Part shown: positions 1 through 8,633 of the stretch, one piece after another
Layout of the letters: every line of letters starts with the position of its first letter
Position numbering within the stretch: position 1 is the stretch's first letter
NCBI GenBank assembly: GCA_024635655.1
Contig: JAGXIL010000082.1
Coordinates: 1 to 38,861 of the forward strand
Reading direction: 5' to 3'
Length of the DNA stretch: 38,861 nt
From: Gillisia sp.
GTDB taxonomy: Bacteria > Bacteroidota > Bacteroidia > Flavobacteriales > Flavobacteriaceae
The notes under the pieces: model-generated
The model's database searches: none
What the model was told of the DNA's origin: nothing
What the model saw: only the letters and a program-made list of their open reading frames with translations
Translations under genes and position numbers: made by a program

Positions 1-12
1 GCAGGGATGTGC

Positions 13-485
13 TCAATCAAATTCAGATTCATAATATCCAAACCTTATCGTCGCCCGATGAAATATGAAATGTGTTTCAGTTTCCTCAAATTCAATGTTA
101 TCAAAGAAAATGGTATAGTCTACATTATTGCTTCCCGTATGAACCCTTCCGGAAAAGGAGGTTCCTTCTAATTCATGATCTTCATAAACCATCCCGGTAG
201 TAAATTCCCAGGAAATATTACCTTCTTCCAGTCTGGCACTTATTCCCACGTGCGGGGTAAAATGCGGGGATTTCGTAAAAGGTTCGAATCCAAGAAATGT
301 AAAAGTCATTTCAGGATTATCATTGAAATTGATACAGTCCATAGGTTCAATGATAAAAGATTCCTGAAAATCTTTACTGAAGCAGGTAGCACTTTCTTCA
401 TTGTTGTCATCGCCAGGTGAGCAACCTGAGAAAAATAATAATAAGATCAGGTAATATATATATTTTGTATAGTAGTTTTTCCCAT
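13..485 (-). CDS. Lipoprotein of unknown function, start region out of frame
   Basis: The main reading frame ends at the TGA at 13-15 and stays open upstream past the first in-frame ATG (342) into a clear lipoprotein signal, LILLLFFSGC followed by SPGDDNNEE, with Cys as the predicted lipidated residue. This frame has no ATG ahead of the signal. An ATG at 485-483 begins MGKTTIQN in another frame and stops at 449-447. The two frames meet at an (AT)5 tract (454-463). Removing one AT unit would give an uninterrupted protein of about 157 residues starting MGKTTIQNIYYLILLLFFSGC. The mature part (about 135 residues) matches no family I recognise. I see the frame break directly; whether it is phase variation, a mutation or a sequence error is open. 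If only the ATG at 342 is used, the product would be a cytoplasmic 109-residue fragment, which seems unlikely. Confidence 0.6.
454..463. repeat. (AT)5 dinucleotide tract at the lipoprotein start
   Basis: Five AT units lie between the only good ATG (485-483) and the lipoprotein signal on the minus strand. As read, the ATG is out of frame with the lipobox; four units (or seven) would place it in frame. Short dinucleotide tracts can vary by strand slippage, but five units is short for high mutability. Confidence 0.5.
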
Positions 486-701
486 TCCTGCCAGGGGTAA
501 ACCGAATAGATGGCCGGGTTCAGGTGATCCTTGCTGTGTAAGATCTGTACTACAGGCCGGCATAAAGAGGATTAATTATAATAATGCAGTTTTGTATCAT
601 GTATTTGTAAAAAAGGTTGCTAAATGTAAATGAAAAATCCATTCAAAATTTAATTATTAAATCAAATTATTTTTTCGGACAAGAAATATGTAGAACCTGG
701 T

Positions 702-779
702 CCGCTGCGCAAATTCTTCAGACTTTGAGCTCCCACCAACATCTTGAAAACTATCACCGTCTTAACGTCTCCAGACGTT
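702..779. repeat. REP-like hairpin pair (A and B types) downstream of the RAYT gene
   Basis: An A-type hairpin lies at 702-730 (CCGCTGCGCAAATTC-TTCA-GACTTTGAGC, one stem mismatch compared with the other copies). A B-type palindrome follows at 764-779 (AACGTC-TCCA-GACGTT). The A and B order, orientation and spacer resemble the copies at 1533-1610, 2686-2763 and 3749-3826. The pair sits 28 bp past the stop codon of the transposase gene, so the gene has family hairpins on both sides. Confidence 0.8.
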
Positions 780-807
780 TCCAAAAATCCCACCTGTAAT
801 CAAGGGC

Positions 808-1410
808 TTAATATTGATTATAGCTCACCATCGTCCAACCCTTTAAGACATCAGCTATGGGATTATCAGCTAAAGTCACCCCATCCAGCACAGCATTATC
901 CTGAACATAATTTGATGCACTGGAATAACGATAATCTGAGGCTCTGGTCACAATGCCCGCACGCACCGGGTTTAAATGAATATAGTCCAGTTTTGACCAT
1001 AAAAAATTTTCACTATATATTTCCTCTGCATGATTCCCATACTGCCACACCTGATAGTTCTTGTTTCTGTTATGAGTAAAGGTTGCCTTATGAAGACGCT
1101 CAAGGATCCATTCCCTCCTGCTTTCAGGGCTATTATGAAGCAAATCAAGGATTTTAGTGGCGGTAAACTTTTTAAAATCCCTCAGCAGGTTTGAAAGTTC
1201 TCCATGTTCAGACTGGACGATCAAATGAATGTGGTTGGTCATGATTACATATCCATACAGGATCATTCCCTTATTTTTAATGCAATAGGAAAGGCTGTTT
1301 ATTATACAATCCCTGTAATTTTGCCTGCTGAAAATATCTATCCAATCCACAATTGTGGCCGTAATAAAATGAGCCCTCGTTTGATCTTTTATAGTGTAAC
1401 CTTCTTTCAA
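808..1410 (-). CDS. REP-associated tyrosine transposase (RAYT, IS200-like Y1 family)
   Basis: This 200-residue protein belongs to the Y1/HUH single-strand transposase superfamily. The HUH metal-binding motif is visible as H60-I-H62 in TNHIHLIV. The nucleophilic tyrosine is probably Y143 in KLDYIHLNPVRAG, a hallmark string of RAYT proteins. The length is within the usual range for RAYTs. Known RAYTs nick and join single-stranded DNA at palindromic REP hairpins and are usually single-copy domesticated genes flanked by REPs. Here A and B hairpins lie 28 bp downstream (702-779) and an array begins 80 bp upstream (1491). No IS-type second gene (TnpB) is present. I infer that this enzyme recognises the GTC-N4-GAC hairpins around it; that is not shown by sequence alone. 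The frame is intact. Confidence 0.88.
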   Translation of the reverse strand: MKEGYTIKDQTRAHFITATIVDWIDIFSRQNYRDCIINSLSYCIKNKGMILYGYVIMTNHIHLIVQSEHGELSNLLRDFKKFTATKILDLLHNSPESRREWILERLHKATFTHNRNKNYQVWQYGNHAEEIYSENFLWSKLDYIHLNPVRAGIVTRASDYRYSSASNYVQDNAVLDGVTLADNPIADVLKGWTMVSYNQY

Positions 1411-1490
1411 ATTATTTTACTTTCTTTAAAAATAAGGAAAAATGTTTCATCAACCAATCTGCACATAGCCGGCGAATTTAAAACGATGCT

Positions 1491-1909
1491 CCGCTGCGCA
1501 AAGTCTTCAGACTTTGAGCTTTCACTCACGCCCCGCTGCTCAAAGTCTTCAGACTTTGAGCTTCCACCAACATCTTAAAAACTATCCCCGCGCCAATGTC
1601 TCCAGACGTTAACTCGAATTTTGATACAACGGGAAATCCTCACTGCGCATTTGAATCCGGGGCAGGTTCTAACACAATTGTATCGTGAAGTCGGGAGACT
1701 TCAAGACGATTTTCGATTCTCTCACGACTGCAGGAGGCTCAAAGTCGTGAGACTTTGCGCAGCGGGGATACAACGGGAAATCCTCGCTGCGCAATTTAAT
1801 TCGGGGCAGGTTCTAACACACTTGTAACATGAAGTCGGGAGACTTCAAGACGATTTCCGTTTCTCTCACAAATGCAGCAAACTCAAAGTCATGAGACTTT
1901 GCGCAGCGG
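1491..1909. repeat. REP-like composite array 1 (A-A-B-C-A'-C-A')
   Basis: Hairpins in order: A 1491-1519 and A 1533-1561 (CAAAGTC-TTCA-GACTTTG core); B 1595-1610 (one mismatch); C 1687-1702 (GAAGTC-GGGA-GACTTC); inverted A' 1736-1765 (loop GTGA on this strand); C 1831-1846; A' 1882-1909 (loop ATGA). The outer arms CCGCTGCGCAAAGTC and GACTTTGCGCAGCGG make A and A' terminal inverted repeats of a module of about 233 bp (1533-1765). Spacers between hairpins are also conserved among arrays, for example CGGGGCAGGTTCTAACAC before C. No protein-coding gene is supported in this stretch. Confidence 0.9.
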
Positions 1910-2054
1910 GGATTACAAGTGGACAGAGAAACAAATGATAGATTATTATGCTTCTTCAAAATTGTCAGGACATTGCAAGCATAGCCTCAGATGATCTCTG
2001 CTTTGCAACATAAATTCAGATATGATTTTCGGCTCTCTCGCGATTGCAGGAAGC

Positions 2055-2072
2055 ACAAAGTCATGCGACTTT
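2055..2072. repeat. Degenerate isolated A'-type hairpin
   Basis: CAAAGTC-ATGC-GACTTTG keeps the stem of the A' hairpin, but the flanking arm is eroded (TTTGCCCAGGGG instead of TTTGCGCAGCGG). The upstream DNA (about 2025-2054) retains a weak match to the spacer that precedes A' in the arrays. It looks like an old copy at the edge of array 1. Confidence 0.65.
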
Positions 2073-2202
2073 GCCCAGGGGGGTTATATAAAAGTGTAAT
2101 TGCTTACAATATTTATCAGCCCTGTTACATAATCATTGTCTTGCAATGCATCAAAAGTAGTAAAAGCTAATTAATACCGAATTTTACAAAAAAAACATTT
2201 TA

Positions 2203-2601
2203 ATGAAGATATTTTTATTCATAATGATCAGCATTTGTACGATCTCCTCATTTTCGCAGGAAAATGAAGTTAAGTTTGCCTTACACGATGGTGTTGTCAT
2301 AGGTGGCTATGTAGATCATGGCGGATTTTTAAATTTTACAGTTCCCAATATTAATATCGGGGATGGTAATTCAAAATTTATGTTAGGTATGCTTCCCTCA
2401 CTTCGAATTAAGAAAGACAACGGAACTCCCAGAAATGCTTATATAACTCCCAATCTGGGAGCTGGTTTTACATACATTCATAAATTTTTGGCCATTCAGT
2501 TGCCCCTGTATTACAACGCAAAAACAGCATCAGAAAATGGAAGGTGGCATTTGGGATTAGGTGTGGGGATAAGAATTAATGGGTTTACCAAAACTAATTA
2601 A
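2203..2601 (+). CDS. Small secreted or outer-membrane protein, hypothetical
   Basis: A 132-residue protein with an N-terminal signal peptide (MKIFLFIMISICTISSFSQ, likely cut near the SFSQ). The mature part has alternating polar and hydrophobic segments rich in Gly and aromatic residues (ITPNLGAGFTYIHKF, WHLGLGVGIRIN), which suggests beta strands of a small outer-membrane or periplasmic beta-barrel-like protein. That is an inference from composition. I do not recognise the family. The gene stands alone between hairpin arrays 1 and 2, with no partner on either side, and its AT-rich 5' flank contains no recognisable Shine-Dalgarno sequence. Confidence 0.7.
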   Translation: MKIFLFIMISICTISSFSQENEVKFALHDGVVIGGYVDHGGFLNFTVPNINIGDGNSKFMLGMLPSLRIKKDNGTPRNAYITPNLGAGFTYIHKFLAIQLPLYYNAKTASENGRWHLGLGVGIRINGFTKTN

Positions 2602-2685
2602 GCAATGACTAAAATTATCCATGAGCTGCTGCTGTATCCATAACCTCCATTGCCCTTATTTTCAAGATACCTTATTTTATACTCC

Positions 2686-3152
2686 CCGCTGCGCAAAGTC
2701 TTCAGACTTTGAGCCTCCACTCACGTATTAAAAGCTCGCACCGCCCAAACGTCTCCAGACGTTAACACGAATTTTGATACAACGGGAAATCCTAGCTGCG
2801 CAATTGAATTCGGGGCAGGTTCTAACACACTTGTAACATGAAGTCGGGAGACTTCAAGACGATTTTCGATTCTCTCGAGATTGCAGGAGACTCAAAATCA
2901 TGAGACTATGCGCAGCGGGGGAAATTTTCGCGGCGCATTTGAATCCGGGGCAGGTTCTAACATACATGTAACATGAAGTCATGAGACTTCAGGACGATTT
3001 TCCCTTCTCTGACAATTGCAGGAAGCTCAAAGTCATGAGACTTTGCGCAGCGGATTCTAACACACTTGTAACATGAAGTCGGGAGACTTCAAAACGATTT
3101 TGTTTCTGTCGAGATTGCAGGAGGCTCAAAGTCGTGAGACTTTGCGCAGCGG
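2686..3152. repeat. REP-like composite array 2 (A-B-C-A'-C-A'-C-A')
   Basis: Hairpins: A 2686-2715, B 2748-2763, C 2841-2856, A' 2891-2918 (two stem changes), C 2975-2990 (loop ATGA), A' 3025-3053, C 3075-3090, A' 3123-3152. The first four form a full module of 233 bp, the same length as the module in array 1. The rest are shorter C-A' units that resemble tandem amplification of the right half. The array ends about 48 bp from the stop codon of the gene at 3200-3667. Confidence 0.9.
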
Positions 3153-3199
3153 AGTAAAAAATGCCCCAATTGGGGGCTGGGGGGCCTCGCTGTTTATTT

Positions 3200-3667
3200 T
3201 TAGATCTCTAAGATTTTAGAGATCAAAATTTTATAATCCCGGACATTCCTGTTGAAATTTTTCTGTAAGTGAAGCCCCAAGAAAATTCCTAATACCAGTA
3301 GTGCTCCTCCAAATAATAACATATAGGAATTGCTACCTGCTTTCAATATTATCGCAGCTATAAAACCCAATCCCAGGATGATATGTACAAATATTAATAG
3401 TTTCGAAAATGGGTGGTGAGTAAAAGAAATTTCTACGTCGGTTTTATGTTCAGGCTCAGCTTTATGTATTTTACCATTTACAATTATAATATTTTGGGTA
3501 AGTAATTCAAATGCAAGCAGAGCCCTTTTGCGAATTTCAAATTTCACCAAATTTGCAGTATCATCATTCCTTTTAAAGACAAAATTGTTAGCGCCTTCAA
3601 GTGAGGATTCTAATTTTTTGCTAATCTCTTTCGGACTGCTTTTTAATTGAAAATTCCATTTTTTCAT
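3200..3667 (-). CDS. Membrane protein with two helices, hypothetical
   Basis: A 155-residue protein. The N-terminal half (about 1-85) is soluble and charged, beginning MKKWNFQLKSSPKEISKKLE. Two hydrophobic helices follow (about 88-108 and 113-133) and then a basic tail. The soluble part recalls small proteins that place a folded N-terminal domain in front of a two-helix anchor, but I cannot assign a family or function. It lies between hairpin arrays 2 and 3 and has no operon partner. The start ATG at 3667 is preceded by an A/T-rich leader, as is usual in this phylum. Confidence 0.65.
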   Translation of the reverse strand: MKKWNFQLKSSPKEISKKLESSLEGANNFVFKRNDDTANLVKFEIRKRALLAFELLTQNIIIVNGKIHKAEPEHKTDVEISFTHHPFSKLLIFVHIILGLGFIAAIILKAGSNSYMLLFGGALLVLGIFLGLHLQKNFNRNVRDYKILISKILEI

Positions 3668-3748
3668 AGTATATTTTTAAGGGTTTGGTGACGTCTCCAA
3701 TAAATCGTTGCTGGTTCCAACATACCTGGAACATAAAGTCTGGGACTC

Positions 3749-3961
3749 CCGCTGCGCAAAGTCTTCAAACTTTGAGCCCCCACTCATGTGTTGATAACTA
3801 TCAGCGCCATAACGTCTCTTTACGTTAACACGAATCTCGAAATAGCACAAAACTGGTTGCTGGTTCTAACAAACATGGACATGAAGTCCTGAGACTTCAA
3901 GACGATTTCCGTTTCTCTCACAAATGCAGCAAACTCTAAGTCATGAGACTTTGCGCAGCGG
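3749..3961. repeat. REP-like composite array 3 (A-B-C-A') with a degenerate left flank
   Basis: Hairpins: A 3749-3778, B 3811-3826 (degenerate loop side), C 3883-3898 (loop CTGA), inverted A' 3934-3961. The module is 213 bp, 20 bp shorter than those in arrays 1 and 2; the missing DNA is in the B-C spacer. At about 3692-3746, directly before A, there is an eroded half of B and C (GACGTCTCCA, then AAAGTCTGGGACT). This suggests a former unit abutted this one. Confidence 0.85.
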
Positions 3962-4434
3962 GCTGAACTCTGGAATAATGCCATCGAGGGGTTTAAATGG
4001 TAATTTAAACGCTTTTCCTAAGAACCGGCGGGTAGGGCAGTGCCGGAAAAAGTAAGGAATAGTAAATCTAAATAATTTCTTAAAATAATAAAGAGGAAAG
4101 CTGAGAAGTTTTCAACGAAAAGATTAACAAAAAGAGTAATGAGGGGCGCGAGAAGGGATTTAATGTAAGAACACTGTGGTGAAACTGTATAATAAATATT
4201 GAAATATTTTTTTATTTACCATTTTTAATTTATGACATGTTTAAGCTGCAATTTTTTAACAATATATGTTTCCAAAACAGCGCTTCTATTTAAATAAATC
4301 CTCTTTAATTAAAACGGCTAAATCATTGAGCAGCAGTCACTTGTTGACAAAAAAGTCTTTGATCAAATTATTAATTTAAAACAAAATGGCTTATCTTATA
4401 GGATGCCCTGCCAATATATAAATATGCTATAGAT
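3962..4434. other. Intergenic region upstream of the sensor kinase gene
   Basis: AT-rich DNA without a supported gene. A GC-rich imperfect inverted repeat lies near 4024-4047 (CCGG...CCGG). A short string (GGGGTTTAAATGG near 3988) recurs near 8576, upstream of the secreted-protein gene at 8634. I find no convincing TTTG/TAnnTTTG promoter pair. Confidence 0.4.
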
Positions 4435-7400
4435 ATGGTCAGGTTCCTACTCATATTTCTTTTGCTGTTCAATAATTCTGCTATTTCTCAGAACCAGAAA
4501 TACGTCTTTAAAACTATTGATATTAATGACGGACTGTCTCAAAATTCTGTAGTTGACATTGTTGAAGATCCAACAGGGTTCCTTTGGTTTGCCACACAGG
4601 ATGGACTAAACCGGTTTGATGGCCATAATTTCCTTGTTTTCCCAATAGCCTTTGACGATATCACAACTCCGGATAATGCCCAGTTGGGCAAACTCCAGGT
4701 TCACGATAATAAAATTTGGATGATCAAAAAAGGCGGTAAAATAGATGTTCTCGACCTATTTACGCAGGAAATTAATGAATTTAGGACAGCAGGCCGTAAT
4801 AACAGACCTTTACCGCCTGTTAGTGATCTGCTTATAGACAGCAGAGAAGGCTTATGGATGGGAACTCTGGATCAGGGTTTATATTATCAGGACAAAAATA
4901 AATTACTTCACAACTATCGAAAAGGATCAAATTCCGGTAAAAACATCATTAATAACAGGGTGCGTTCTGTTTTTGAAGACAGCCGTGAAAATATCTGGGT
5001 TTTGACCCATGGAGGTGTTACGAAAATTTCGGGAAATATTTCAGAAGATCATTTGGACGGTGTCAATACGAATGTGTTTACAGAAGCTCCGGATCGTAAA
5101 CTTTGGATTGGAAGCCTGGGCAGCGGCGTTTTTTACACAGAGCCGGAATCAGAGCAGTTTAGGCCTTTCCGGGGATATGGGAATAAGAAGCTTCCGGAAG
5201 ACCTGGTGGTGGAAGCGATCTATGCAGATACCCGGAACAGGATTTGGGTTGGCACCTACGGAAACGGACTTTATATCATCGATACCAGGCTTCAGGATAT
5301 TACTCACCTGTTGCCGGACCGGGATAATTCTTCAGCATTAAATTTTCAGGATATACTTTCTGTAATTGAAGACCGGAATGGGGGAATATGGTTAGGATCA
5401 GACGGAGGCGGGATAAATTATTATAACAGGCAGTTCAATAACTTCAAAAAAACAGGAATTGAACATGTAGATAATGATATTTCTATTGAACAGATACGGG
5501 CAATTACCACAGATGACGATGGGCTGATCTGGCTGGGCACTTCAGGCCAGGGACTAACTTCTTTTGACCCCGTCCTGAACAAATATAAAACTTTTCACCT
5601 TGAACCTTTTAAAAAGGGAATAGCAAATTATGACAGAATAGTTTCATTGCAGGTAAAGGACAGCGGTGACCTATGGCTGGGAACCCAGGGAAACGGGCTC
5701 CTTATCATGGACATGAAAACAGGTGACATTAAAAAGTGGTTCACCACTGAAGCAGCTGAGAAAAGCAGCAGGATACCAGATAATACGATCTGGTCTATAT
5801 TGCCGGCGCAGGGAGATCGAATGTGGGCAGCTACCAGAGATGCGGGTTTACTGCTTTTAGACGAAGAACAGGGACTCATCAAGGAATATAAGCTCCCTTT
5901 TGAAGAAGGAAAAGAAGACCGGAATGTTCAGTGTATTATAAGATTAGATCCATACCGGCTGGCACTGGGGTATGAGGAAAAGGGAGTTCATATTCTGGAT
6001 CTTTCTACGGGAAATTTCAAACCTGTAACCAATCCTGTTATAGAAAATACTTTGGAAGGAGCAACAGGAATTAAATCCCTATTTTATGAAGATAACTGGC
6101 TGTGGATAGGAACAGCCGGAAGAGGGGTCATAATTACTAATTTAATTTCCGGAAAAACCCGGGTGCTGAATGATAAGGAATGGCTGCCAAACAACATGAT
6201 ATACGGGATGTTGCCCGAAAAAAAAGGTGCCATCTGGATGAGCAGTAATAAAGGAATTTTTCGCCTCGTTTACCGCTACAGCTCCAATGCTGTGGAAATT
6301 CAGCAAATATTTCCGTATAACGTAGATCACGGCCTGCAGAGCAACGAGTTTAATACAGGGGCTTATCACAGATCTGAGGACGGCCACTTATATTTTGGTG
6401 GAATTAGCGGATTGAATTTTTTTCACCCCAAAGATATCAGGCAAAACCAAAAACATGAGGATGTTGTTTTAACAGGAGCCATGATAGGGAATAAGCCTAT
6501 GGAAAGTGATACCGTGATCACTCATCTAAAGCAGCTAAACCTGTCTCACCAGGAAAATTCCCTGTCATTCAACTACACGCTTCTCGATTATATTTCTCCG
6601 GATAATCTTCATTACCAGTACAAACTGGAAGGCTACGACCAGAACTGGCAGGATGCCGGGAACAGGAACTATACAGCCTACACCAATCTACCTCCCAATG
6701 ATTATACTTTTAAAGTAAAGGTTTCAGATAAAATATCTGAGGCAGCACCCATCACTTCCCTGGATATTTCTATAGCTGCTCCTTTCTACTTGCAGTGGTG
6801 GTTCCTGATGCTTTTGACAATGGTCACTGCTACTTTTATCTATGGACTTCACCGGTATAGGGTCTATCAATTACTGCAGGTACAAAAAGTAAAGAACAAT
6901 ATTGCTGCAGATCTCCATGATGACCTGGGTGCCCGGCTTACCAACATTCACTTTTTGACCGCTATCTCCAGGAAAACGGGAGATTCGGGAGGAGAAAACT
7001 TTAAATATCTAAAGGAGATAGAGGAAGAAGTAGAGGCATCTTCCAAATCGCTGGACGAGATCGTATGGAATATCAATATGGATGATGAGAGCCTACAGGA
7101 AATTATCGCAAAAATGAGAAAATATGCCGGGGAAGCACTTGAACGCGAGCTTGAATATCACATTGATATAAAAGGAAAATTTCGGAAAAAAAAGATGTCG
7201 ATGCAAAAACGAAGAGAGCTGTTCCTGGTATACAAGGAGCTGCTGAATAATATAAGAAAGCACGCAAGAGCAACAAAAGTTAAAATAAATATTTTAGCAC
7301 GGGATGAAATTTTCTTTATGGAAATAGAAGATAACGGACGTGGTTTCAATCCTCGAAAAAAATATAAGAGGAATGGATTACGCAATATAAAAGAAAGGGT

Positions 7401-7503
7401 TAAAAAATGGAACGGAACCTTAACTATTAAGTCTGAAAAGAACAGAGGAACCCTGGTAAATATTCAAATACCATTTGACAATTGGTGGAGTAGCGTTTGG
7501 TAG
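4435..7503 (+). CDS. Two-component sensor histidine kinase with periplasmic propeller (Reg_prop, Y_Y_Y, HisKA_3)
   Basis: A 1,022-residue membrane sensor. After a signal sequence (LLIFLLLFNNSAIS) come about a dozen Reg_prop-type repeats (about 25-620; recurring units such as NIWVLTHGG, RIWVGTYGNGLY, GLIWLGTSGQGL), predicted to form two beta-propellers in the periplasm. A Y_Y_Y domain (about 705-770) and a single transmembrane helix (about 786-808) follow. The kinase core has the HisKA_3 H-box DLHDDLGARLTN, phospho-acceptor probably His828, then an HATPase domain (ELLNNIRKHA; DNGRGFNP; NGLRNIKERV). There is no receiver or AraC domain, so it is not a one-piece hybrid regulator; the partner is the NarL-type regulator 60 bp downstream. 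In this phylum such sensors often detect carbohydrates or cell-surface signals. The ligand here is unknown and no polysaccharide-use genes are nearby. Confidence 0.93.
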   Translation: MVRFLLIFLLLFNNSAISQNQKYVFKTIDINDGLSQNSVVDIVEDPTGFLWFATQDGLNRFDGHNFLVFPIAFDDITTPDNAQLGKLQVHDNKIWMIKKGGKIDVLDLFTQEINEFRTAGRNNRPLPPVSDLLIDSREGLWMGTLDQGLYYQDKNKLLHNYRKGSNSGKNIINNRVRSVFEDSRENIWVLTHGGVTKISGNISEDHLDGVNTNVFTEAPDRKLWIGSLGSGVFYTEPESEQFRPFRGYGNKKLPEDLVVEAIYADTRNRIWVGTYGNGLYIIDTRLQDITHLLPDRDNSSALNFQDILSVIEDRNGGIWLGSDGGGINYYNRQFNNFKKTGIEHVDNDISIEQIRAITTDDDGLIWLGTSGQGLTSFDPVLNKYKTFHLEPFKKGIANYDRIVSLQVKDSGDLWLGTQGNGLLIMDMKTGDIKKWFTTEAAEKSSRIPDNTIWSILPAQGDRMWAATRDAGLLLLDEEQGLIKEYKLPFEEGKEDRNVQCIIRLDPYRLALGYEEKGVHILDLSTGNFKPVTNPVIENTLEGATGIKSLFYEDNWLWIGTAGRGVIITNLISGKTRVLNDKEWLPNNMIYGMLPEKKGAIWMSSNKGIFRLVYRYSSNAVEIQQIFPYNVDHGLQSNEFNTGAYHRSEDGHLYFGGISGLNFFHPKDIRQNQKHEDVVLTGAMIGNKPMESDTVITHLKQLNLSHQENSLSFNYTLLDYISPDNLHYQYKLEGYDQNWQDAGNRNYTAYTNLPPNDYTFKVKVSDKISEAAPITSLDISIAAPFYLQWWFLMLLTMVTATFIYGLHRYRVYQLLQVQKVKNNIAADLHDDLGARLTNIHFLTAISRKTGDSGGENFKYLKEIEEEVEASSKSLDEIVWNINMDDESLQEIIAKMRKYAGEALERELEYHIDIKGKFRKKKMSMQKRRELFLVYKELLNNIRKHARATKVKINILARDEIFFMEIEDNGRGFNPRKKYKRNGLRNIKERVKKWNGTLTIKSEKNRGTLVNIQIPFDNWWSSVW

Positions 7504-7563
7504 GAGATATATAACTTTTTTTGAACCTCATTTAATTTCAATTAATTTTCAAACTATACAAAG

Positions 7564-8196
7564 ATGATAAAATTGGTACTATTTGAAGATAACAGCAAAT
7601 TGCGCAGATCAATAAGCTTTTTATTTCAGTACAGCGAAGATTATAAACTGGTTGGAGCTTATGAAAATGTACTAAATGCAAAAGAAGTATTACAAAAGGA
7701 TCTTCCTGATGTGGTCCTGCTGGACATCGACATGCCGGAAATGGATGGTATATCAGCAATTCCTATAATCAAAGAAACCAATCCGCTGATATCCGTGATC
7801 ATGTACACGCAATTTGAACATGATGAAAAATTGTTCAACAGTTTTTGTGCCGGTGCTGACGGATATATTTTAAAGAATACTTCCCCTCTTAAACTTTTTG
7901 AAGCTATTGATGAAGTGCGGCAGGGGGGAGTACCATTATCTCCGGCTGTGGCCAGGAAAATGCTGAATTTTTTCCAGGAGAAAAAAACACCTAAAAATAA
8001 ATACGGACTCACAGATAGGGAAAGAGAGGTCCTGCAATTACTGGTAAAAGGATACAGCGTTAAATTGATTGCCTCAGAATTACATATAGCTTATGACACC
8101 AGCCGCTCCCATCTCCGGAATATTTATCATAAATTACACGTACAATGTGGTAAGGAGGCCATCGCAAAAGTACTGGCAGAACGTATTAGATTTTAA
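7564..8196 (+). CDS. Response regulator, NarL/LuxR type
   Basis: A 210-residue DNA-binding regulator. The receiver domain (1-120) has acidic residues E8 and D9, the phospho-acceptor Asp54 in VLLDIDMPEMDG, Thr97 and the conserved Lys in GADGYILKN. A LuxR-type helix-turn-helix follows (about 146-208; LTDREREVLQLL...DTSRSHLRNIYHKL). It begins 60 bp after the kinase gene on the same strand and is almost certainly co-transcribed as its cognate partner (HisKA_3 kinases typically pair with NarL-type regulators). Target genes are not evident; the secreted-protein gene at 8634 is the nearest candidate. Confidence 0.93.
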   Translation: MIKLVLFEDNSKLRRSISFLFQYSEDYKLVGAYENVLNAKEVLQKDLPDVVLLDIDMPEMDGISAIPIIKETNPLISVIMYTQFEHDEKLFNSFCAGADGYILKNTSPLKLFEAIDEVRQGGVPLSPAVARKMLNFFQEKKTPKNKYGLTDREREVLQLLVKGYSVKLIASELHIAYDTSRSHLRNIYHKLHVQCGKEAIAKVLAERIRF

Positions 8197-8633
8197 TTTA
8201 ATGATCTGAAATGCTAACAAAAGGAAAAATTTTATCATATTAAGGAAAATTATATCATCTTATTTCCCGATTGGGTGATAACGGCGGGATCTATATCTTT
8301 CTCATCTCCTAAGACGTTTCCACTGCATATTTGTTATCTATATTATTTTTCCAAACAATAGCACTGTTAGTGATCGTTTAACTTTCATTTCATCCTGATT
8401 TTAGTGCAGAAACTTCGTATTCAAAGAAAATAATTATTATAGGGATCTAACTTTTTTAAAGGTTTGGCGGGCATTAATTACCAAAGATTCTGATCATCTC
8501 ACCCATAAGGACCACAGAATCAACGTGTAAGTAATTGAAAGCCAATTAATTCACCCTAAAAGGCGATTGCGGGCAGGGGTTTAAATGGGTAATTTTATAT
8601 CAAATAAATTACTAACCTTTAAAAACTTATATT
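8197..8633. other. Intergenic region between the response regulator and secreted-protein genes
   Basis: AT-rich, without a supported gene. A short GGGGTTTAAATGGGTAATTT string near 8576-8595 resembles one near 3988-4006. The 437-bp length leaves room for regulatory sites for the 8634 gene, but I see no defined operator. Confidence 0.35.

Noticed and set aside
744-1079. Plus-strand open frame antisense to the RAYT gene
   Set aside because: It overlaps the transposase gene on the other strand and starts inside the hairpin pair; the translation has no domain signal.
1621-1827. Open frame inside hairpin array 1
   Set aside because: Its translation simply repeats the C and A' repeat units (IQREILTAHLNPGQVLTQL appears twice in variant form), so it is a product of the repeats.
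1491-3961. Regularly spaced repeats that might suggest a CRISPR array
   Set aside because: The repeats are palindromic, occur in both orientations, have conserved spacers and mixed types, and no cas genes are present.
4435-7503. One-piece hybrid two-component regulator of the HTCS type
   Set aside because: The protein ends after the HATPase domain; receiver and DNA-binding domains are in the separate gene at 7564.
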